Source: an uncultured Bacilli bacterium
Lineage (GTDB): Bacteria; Bacillota_I; Bacilli_A; RF39; UBA660
DNA: 64,000 nt
Direction: 5' to 3'
NCBI GenBank assembly: GCA_910583945.1
Contig: CAJTYF010000005.1
Coordinates: 1 to 64,000 of the forward strand
The notes under the pieces are model-generated. The model was not told the origin of the DNA and searched no databases. It saw only the letters and a program-made list of their open reading frames with translations. Below, one piece after another: positions 59,543-64,000 of the stretch (position 1 is the first letter of the stretch; the number at the start of each line of letters is the position of its first letter). The position numbers and the translations under genes were made by a program.

Positions 59543-60115
59543 ATGCAATTTAAAAAGAACATGTCTTATATTAGCACAGCTGATTACGCTCTTATAAGAA
59601 TGCTTAATGATAGTGACAAAAAAAGCGTTTTTTCTAATTCTTCAACGATGGTCTTTTTTAAAGGAATGGAAAGTCAGATAGACTTATCTCGTCTTATTAA
59701 TCGAGATAAAAATTATCTTTACTGGAGTCGTTTTATTACTTTATTTTATTTAGAAAAAAAATATCCTCATTTTTTAGAAATGGCAAAAAAATGTTTTGAT
59801 TTTTCAAAGGAATCCAATTTTTCAGTATCTTCTGATTTTCTTTATTTGCTTAAAATGACACAGGCTTTAAATTTGCGAATCATAAAAAAAACACAAGTAA
59901 AAGAAATGGTGACATCCGAAGATTCATCAATGAAAATAGATTGGGTCTCTTTGTTTCTTCCTATTTTTAGGGCTAATATATTGTCTTTGATGCTTTTAAC
60001 TGGAGAGACTCATTATTATAGTGAAGGATTCAACAAAACTCCAATTATTATCGATGGAGAGAAAAGCGAGATTTTAGATTCCTATCAGTTTAAAAGAACT
60101 TTAAATAAAAAATAA
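59543..60115 (+). CDS. Hypothetical protein, 190 aa
   Basis: I do not recognise this protein. It is soluble, helical and Ser/Lys-rich, with a hydrophobic stretch near residues 136-150 (FLPIFRANILSLMLL) that is too mixed for a sure membrane helix. ATG 59543 follows the small upstream frame by three bases, so it may depend on translational coupling since no good ribosome binding site is seen. Confidence 0.55.
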   Translation: MQFKKNMSYISTADYALIRMLNDSDKKSVFSNSSTMVFFKGMESQIDLSRLINRDKNYLYWSRFITLFYLEKKYPHFLEMAKKCFDFSKESNFSVSSDFLYLLKMTQALNLRIIKKTQVKEMVTSEDSSMKIDWVSLFLPIFRANILSLMLLTGETHYYSEGFNKTPIIIDGEKSEILDSYQFKRTLNKK

Positions 60116-60138
60116 TCATTTAATTGTCTATTTTTTGT

Positions 60139-60172
60139 CAAAAACACGGTGTTGGGTTTACGTGTTTTTTTT
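60139..60172 (+). terminator. Terminator before ppdK
   Basis: AAAACACG at 60140-60147 pairs with CGTGTTTT at 60161-60168 followed by T. The promoter of ppdK overlaps its end. Confidence 0.7.
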
Positions 60173-60185
60173 TCGTTGTTATAAT
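60157..60185 (+). promoter_or_regulatory. Promoter of ppdK
   Basis: -35 TTTACG at 60157-60162, a 17-base spacer, and a perfect extended -10 TGTTATAAT at 60177-60185. Confidence 0.6.
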
Positions 60186-60213
60186 GATTTTAGATAATAT
60201 AGGAGGATTTTTT

Positions 60214-62844
60214 ATGGCAAAGTATGTTTATTTGTTTCGTGAAGGCAATAAAAATATGAAAGATTTGTTAGGAGGAAAAGGAGCGAATTTAGCTGAGATG
60301 ATTAGTATTGGGTTACCTGTTCCTCAAGGTTTTACCGTAACAACTGAAGCGTGTAATGATTATTATGCTAATCAAGAGGTTATTAGAGAAGAAATTAAGA
60401 CTGAAATTATTCAGCAATTAAAGGAATTAGAACGTATTACAGGAAAAGTTTTAGGAAATAAGGAAAATCCGCTTTTGGTGAGTGTTCGAAGTGGAGCACG
60501 AGCTAGCATGCCAGGTATGATGGATACTGTTCTTAATTTAGGATTAAATGATGAAGTAGCGGAAGGTTTTTCTAAAATAACGAATAATAAAAGATTTGTT
60601 TATGATTCTTATAGAAGATTTATTCAAATGTTTGCGGATGTTGTAAAAGGTTATCCAAAAAGTTCTTTTGAAAGATATTTAGATGATTTCAAAAAGAAAA
60701 AAGGTGTTTCTTACGATATAGAATTAACCGAAGATGATATGATTGTTTTGACGAGTGATTTTAAAAAAATTTATAAAGATTTGGCTGGAGTTGATTTTCC
60801 AAGTGATCCAATTGAACAATTGATTGATGCTATCACAGCTGTTTTTAGAAGCTGGAATAATGAAAGAGCCATTTATTATCGAAGAATGAATGATATCCCA
60901 GCGGATTGGGGAACGGCTGTGAATGTTCAAGAAATGGTTTATGGAAATCGTGGAGAAAATTCTGGAACAGGGGTAGCTTTTACTCGAAATCCCGCAACAG
61001 GAGAAAATGAGCTTTATGGAGAATATTTAATGAATGCTCAAGGCGAAGATGTTGTGGCGGGCATTCGTACCCCAGAACCCATTGATAAGCTTAAAGAAGA
61101 AATGCCACAAGTCTATCAAGAGTTTTTACAGTATGCTAAAGTATTAGAAAATCATTATAAAGATATGCAAGATATGGAATTTACGATTGAAAATGGGAAA
61201 CTTTATATGTTGCAAACTCGAAATGGAAAAAGAACGGCGACAGCAGCTATTAAAATAGCGGTTTCATTAGTTCAAGAAGGTATGATTCGTGAAAGCGAAG
61301 CTTTATTAAAAGTGGAACCTAAGCAATTGGATGCTTTACTTCATCCAACTTTTAGTGAAGAAGCATTAAAAAATGGCAAAGTTTTAGCTAATGGTTTGGC
61401 AGCAAGTCCAGGAGCTGGAGCGGGTAAAATTTATTTTAATGCTCAAGATGTGATTGCCCATCATAAAAATGGTGAAAAGACGATTTTAGTTCGTTTGGAA
61501 ACGAGTCCTGAAGATATTGAAGGGATGAATCATGCTGAAGGTATTTTAACAATACGTGGTGGGATGACTTCTCATGCAGCAGTGGTTGCTAGAGGTATGG
61601 GAAGATGTTGTGTTAGTGGTTGTGGAGATTTAGTTTTAGATGAAATAAACAAAACAATTACTACGCGTGAAGGTATTATTTTACATGAGGGCGATGAGAT
61701 TTCTTTAGACGGAAGTACTGGTAAGATTTATTTAGGTGTTTTAGAGAGTGTTGCTCCTTCTATAAGTGGAGATTTTAAAACTTTTATGGATTGGGCGGAT
61801 CAAACAAGACGTTTAAAGATTAGATGTAATGCCGATACACCAAAAGATGCTACCATTGCTCGTGAATTTGGAGCGGAAGGTATTGGGCTCGTTCGAACAG
61901 AACATATGTTTTTTGAAAGTGAACGAATTTTTAATTTTCGAAAAATGATTGTTAGTGAATCAAAAGAAGAAAGGGAGAAAATGTTAGAGGCTATTTTACC
62001 TTATCAAAGAAGTGATTTTGAAGCTTTGTTTAAGGTTATGGCCCCTTATCCTGTTGTGATTCGTTATTTAGATCCTCCTTTACATGAATTTTTACCTAAA
62101 GAGAGAAATGAAATTGAGGCTTTAGCACATAGTTTAAATCTTACTTATGAGGTGTTACAAAAAAGAATTGATGCTTTAAAAGAATTTAATCCTATGATGG
62201 GACATAGAGGGTGTCGTCTGGCTGTTACTTATCCTGAAATTGCTAAAATGCAAACTCAAGCGGTTATTGAAGCGGCTATTCAAGTGAATCAAAATGGTTT
62301 AAATGTGGTACCAGAAATTATGATTCCTTTAACTTGCGATATTAAAGAATATAAATATGTAAAAGATATTGTTGTAAAGACCGCTGAGGTCATTATTCAA
62401 AATTCTGGAGTCGATTTAAAGTATCAAGTGGGGACCATGATTGAACTTCCAAGAGCTACGATTATTGCGGATGAAATTGCTAAAGATGCGGAATTCTTTT
62501 CTTTCGGCTCAAACGATTTAACTCAAATGATTTATGGATTTTCAAGAGATGATGCGGGTAAGTTTTTAGAAGATTATTATAAAAAAGGTTTATTTGAAAG
62601 TGATCCGTTTGCAAGAATAGATGAAATTGGTGTTGGAAGTATGATTAAAATGGCTATTGAAAAAGGAAAAAGCGTTCGAGAAAATCTTGAATTGGGTATT
62701 TGCGGTGAACACGGTGGAGATCCGGCTAGTATAGCTTTTTGTAATAAAATTGGACTTGACTATGTTTCTTGCTCGCCTTTTAGAGTACCAGTTGCCCGTC
62801 TTGCGGCGGCACAAGCGTCCATAAAGGCAAACCAATCAAAATAG
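60214..62844 (+). CDS. ppdK: Pyruvate, phosphate dikinase
   Basis: PPDK (876 aa) interconverts ATP, pyruvate and phosphate with AMP, PEP and pyrophosphate. The nucleotide domain starts YVYLFREGNKNMKDLLGGKG and includes VSVRSGARASMPGMMDTVLN; the phosphohistidine loop is ILTIRGGMTSHAAVVARGMG with the catalytic His; the PEP/pyruvate barrel has GIGLVRTEHMFF, GTMIELPRA, FFSFGSNDLTQM and the C-terminal GICGEHGGDPASI. It suggests pyrophosphate-linked glycolysis, or gluconeogenesis, in an anaerobe. ATG 60214 follows AGGAGG; an in-frame upstream start would run through the terminator and promoter and is rejected. Confidence 0.97.
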   Translation: MAKYVYLFREGNKNMKDLLGGKGANLAEMISIGLPVPQGFTVTTEACNDYYANQEVIREEIKTEIIQQLKELERITGKVLGNKENPLLVSVRSGARASMPGMMDTVLNLGLNDEVAEGFSKITNNKRFVYDSYRRFIQMFADVVKGYPKSSFERYLDDFKKKKGVSYDIELTEDDMIVLTSDFKKIYKDLAGVDFPSDPIEQLIDAITAVFRSWNNERAIYYRRMNDIPADWGTAVNVQEMVYGNRGENSGTGVAFTRNPATGENELYGEYLMNAQGEDVVAGIRTPEPIDKLKEEMPQVYQEFLQYAKVLENHYKDMQDMEFTIENGKLYMLQTRNGKRTATAAIKIAVSLVQEGMIRESEALLKVEPKQLDALLHPTFSEEALKNGKVLANGLAASPGAGAGKIYFNAQDVIAHHKNGEKTILVRLETSPEDIEGMNHAEGILTIRGGMTSHAAVVARGMGRCCVSGCGDLVLDEINKTITTREGIILHEGDEISLDGSTGKIYLGVLESVAPSISGDFKTFMDWADQTRRLKIRCNADTPKDATIAREFGAEGIGLVRTEHMFFESERIFNFRKMIVSESKEEREKMLEAILPYQRSDFEALFKVMAPYPVVIRYLDPPLHEFLPKERNEIEALAHSLNLTYEVLQKRIDALKEFNPMMGHRGCRLAVTYPEIAKMQTQAVIEAAIQVNQNGLNVVPEIMIPLTCDIKEYKYVKDIVVKTAEVIIQNSGVDLKYQVGTMIELPRATIIADEIAKDAEFFSFGSNDLTQMIYGFSRDDAGKFLEDYYKKGLFESDPFARIDEIGVGSMIKMAIEKGKSVRENLELGICGEHGGDPASIAFCNKIGLDYVSCSPFRVPVARLAAAQASIKANQSK

Positions 62845-62926
62845 AAAATGATTATGATTTGTTTTTATGCTAGTTTTAACAAAAATTGGATTAATATCAA
62901 TATAAGTATAATGTAAAGCCAGAATA

Positions 62927-62955
62927 TGATATAATTAATTTGGATGTAATATAAT
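62927..62955 (+). promoter_or_regulatory. Candidate -10 elements after ppdK
   Basis: TGATATAAT at 62927-62935 and TATAAT at 62950-62955 lie in AT-rich noncoding DNA just before a possible structured RNA. No -35 is convincing. Confidence 0.3.
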
Positions 62956-62987
62956 CAGCTATCAAAGTTTAATTTATATATAATTTG

Positions 62988-63055
62988 CCACCCAAAACAG
63001 TAGTACAAGCCTCAATACGCGAAAGTGTGGACAAATAGTCCGTAGTAGAGAGTTA
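62988..63055 (+). ncRNA. Possible compact structured RNA
   Basis: The gap 62845-63225 holds no clear gene. This part is far richer in G and C than its flanks and folds well: ACGC-GAAA-GTGT (63017-63028), then GGAC-AAATA-GTCC (63029-63041), with an alternative outer pairing CTC/GAG and TACG/CGTA (63011-63050). I match it to no known RNA family. It could be a riboswitch, a small RNA, or the relic of a mobile element end. Confidence 0.35.
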
Positions 63056-63159
63056 CTTGACATTGATAATAGTAATAACTAAATTATAATTGAATATACT
63101 ATAAATTTATACTAATTGGCATTTTCAGAAAAGGATAGTTTCTTGCATAAAAAATGTTT

Positions 63160-63192
63160 GAAAACTCTATCAATTGGTAGAGTTTTCTTTTT
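63160..63192 (+). terminator. Strong terminator
   Basis: GAAAACTCTA at 63160-63169 pairs perfectly with TAGAGTTTTC at 63178-63187, followed by a T-run. It could end a short RNA transcribed from the 62.9-kb promoters. Confidence 0.8.
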
Positions 63193-63225
63193 CTTTATGA
63201 TAAGATTGTCTCAGGAGTTGATAAT

Positions 63226-63300
63226 ATGCAAGTACAAACTGGATTTATTTATCATATTAATATAGACAAAATTAAAGAAAAAATGTTAAAAGATAGGTGA
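63226..63300 (+). CDS. Micro-ORF upstream of the GyrI-like gene
   Basis: A 24-aa frame (begins MQVQTGFIYHINIDKI) with a fair CAGGAG site at 63212-63217. It ends six bases before the next ATG, and its tail supplies that gene's ribosome binding site. It may be a leader peptide or the truncated start of a larger lost gene. Confidence 0.35.
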   Translation: MQVQTGFIYHINIDKIKEKMLKDR

Positions 63301-63305
63301 TAATT

Positions 63306-63944
63306 ATGGCTTTTGATTTTAAAAAAGAATATAGGGAATATTATATGCCAAAGAATAAACCAAGTATTATAAAAATACCTAAAATGAATTATATTGCAGT
63401 TAGAGGTAAAGGTGATCCAAATGAAGAAAATGGGGATTATAAAAATACAATAAGTTTATTATATGGCGTAGCGTATACAATAAAAATGAGTTATAAAGGC
63501 ATGCATAAAATAGATGGTTTCTTTAATTATGTCGTTCCACCACTTGAGGGCTTTTGGTGGCAAAATGGCATGAATGGAACTATTGATTATAATAATAAAG
63601 ATGCCATGCATTTTATATCTGTTATTCGATTACCAGACTTTGTAACAAAGAGCGATTTTGATTGGGCTATAGAGGAAGCAACTAAAAAGAAAAAAACAGA
63701 TTTTTCAAGAGTAGAGTTTATTACTTATGATGAGGGGATATGTGTTCAATGTATGCACTTAGGTTCTTATGATGATGAGCCCATGACGGTCGATTTAATG
63801 CACGATTTTGCAAAAGAAAATGGTTATAGAATTGATATAACTGATACAAGATTACACCATGAAATATATTTAAGTGATCCAAGAAAATGTGATGTGAGTA
63901 AATTAAAGACAGTTATAAGACATCCAGTTAAGAAGATTAAGTAG
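63306..63944 (+). CDS. GyrI-like small-molecule-binding protein
   Basis: A 212-aa protein of the GyrI-like/SbmC-fold family that binds small hydrophobic molecules or drugs. Typical parts are KIPKMNYIAVRGKGDPNEEN, YGVAYTIKMSYKG and GLHS-type later strands such as CMHLGSYDDEPMTVDLMHDF, and the end HHEIYLSDPRKCDVSKLKTV IRHP. No DNA-binding domain is fused. ATG 63306 follows AGGTGA. Some relatives hydrolyse cyclopropanoid toxins; a role here is unproven. Confidence 0.85.
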   Translation: MAFDFKKEYREYYMPKNKPSIIKIPKMNYIAVRGKGDPNEENGDYKNTISLLYGVAYTIKMSYKGMHKIDGFFNYVVPPLEGFWWQNGMNGTIDYNNKDAMHFISVIRLPDFVTKSDFDWAIEEATKKKKTDFSRVEFITYDEGICVQCMHLGSYDDEPMTVDLMHDFAKENGYRIDITDTRLHHEIYLSDPRKCDVSKLKTVIRHPVKKIK

Positions 63945-64000
63945 TTTATTGTTTTAAAGAAACATTTTATAGTTTTCGTGATTTAAAGCTTACAAATTAT

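Noticed and set aside
60124..60213. N-terminal extension of ppdK from an upstream in-frame start
   Set aside because: It would run through a terminator hairpin and the promoter; AGGAGG stands before ATG 60214 and the resulting N-terminus matches the family.
1..64000. tRNA, rRNA genes, insertion sequences or prophage
   Set aside because: I found no cloverleaf with a TTC-loop and CCA-like end, no rRNA signatures, no transposase and no phage structural genes; the only mobile-type enzymes are the Xer recombinase, which looks housekeeping, and the DGR reverse transcriptase.

Overview
The window is 64 kb of a low-GC, gene-dense bacterial chromosome. TGA serves as a stop in many genes and tryptophan is TGG, so the standard bacterial code applies rather than the Mycoplasma code. 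Gene content (SepF/DivIVA, CIRCE-controlled hrcA-grpE-dnaK-dnaJ, the ybeY-dgkA-era-yqzL-recO string, sporulation-type YqfC/YqfD, an LCP-linked capsule locus, no outer-membrane genes) points to a Bacillota lineage of the Bacilli/Erysipelotrichia/RF39-like group, probably host-associated. The lineage is an inference. Almost all genes lie on the + strand in tight, often overlapping operons; extended -10 promoters (TGnTATAAT) and U-tract hairpins mark the breaks.

Layout. 0-5.6 kb: cell division (sepF, divIVA), a HipA-like protein, a YgjP-type metalloprotease, a SpoU methyltransferase, rimM and trmD. 5.6-18.6 kb: capsule/exopolysaccharide locus with a priming sugar transferase, three glycosyltransferases, a Wzy-like polymerase, a Wzx flippase, an LCP ligase, VanZ, and two consecutive copies of the CpsC-CpsD-CpsB regulatory cassette. 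18.8-28.5 kb: peptidoglycan and division genes (FtsW-like, class B PBP with PASTA, MraY, MurG, FtsQ/DivIB) with unknown genes between them, one split by a frameshift, then queH.

28.6-33.0 kb holds the most interesting system: a complete diversity-generating retroelement (DGR). It has a membrane-anchored target protein whose last codons form a variable repeat (VR), a post-VR hairpin, avd, a terminator, an array of THREE tandem template-repeat units (about 280-bp period, each with its own copy of a conserved downstream RNA element), a DGR-type reverse transcriptase with YMDD and a GSQISQ motif, and a MutS-domain-I-like accessory protein. The VR matches the third template in length. It differs from it by ten substitutions at template adenines and only two elsewhere, the signature of adenine-directed mutagenesis. 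Most DGRs carry one template; three different templates behind one RT is the main novelty candidate.

33.0-47.1 kb: rpsB (with an unusual C-terminal Rho-N-like extension), tsf and frr without pyrH; small enzymes; rpsU-yqeY; yqfC-yqfD-vanZ-ybeY-dgkA-era-yqzL-recO; a prepilin-like protein; a DUF368/PopT transporter; lemA and a DUF2207 protein. 47.1-54.1 kb: heat-shock operon under two CIRCE-like operators, with an unknown gene between grpE and dnaK and an oligoendopeptidase F gene between dnaK and dnaJ. 54.1-64 kb: a GT-C membrane glycosyltransferase, mtaB, a XerC/D recombinase, several small unknowns, pyruvate phosphate dikinase, a noncoding stretch with a possible compact RNA, and a GyrI-like protein.
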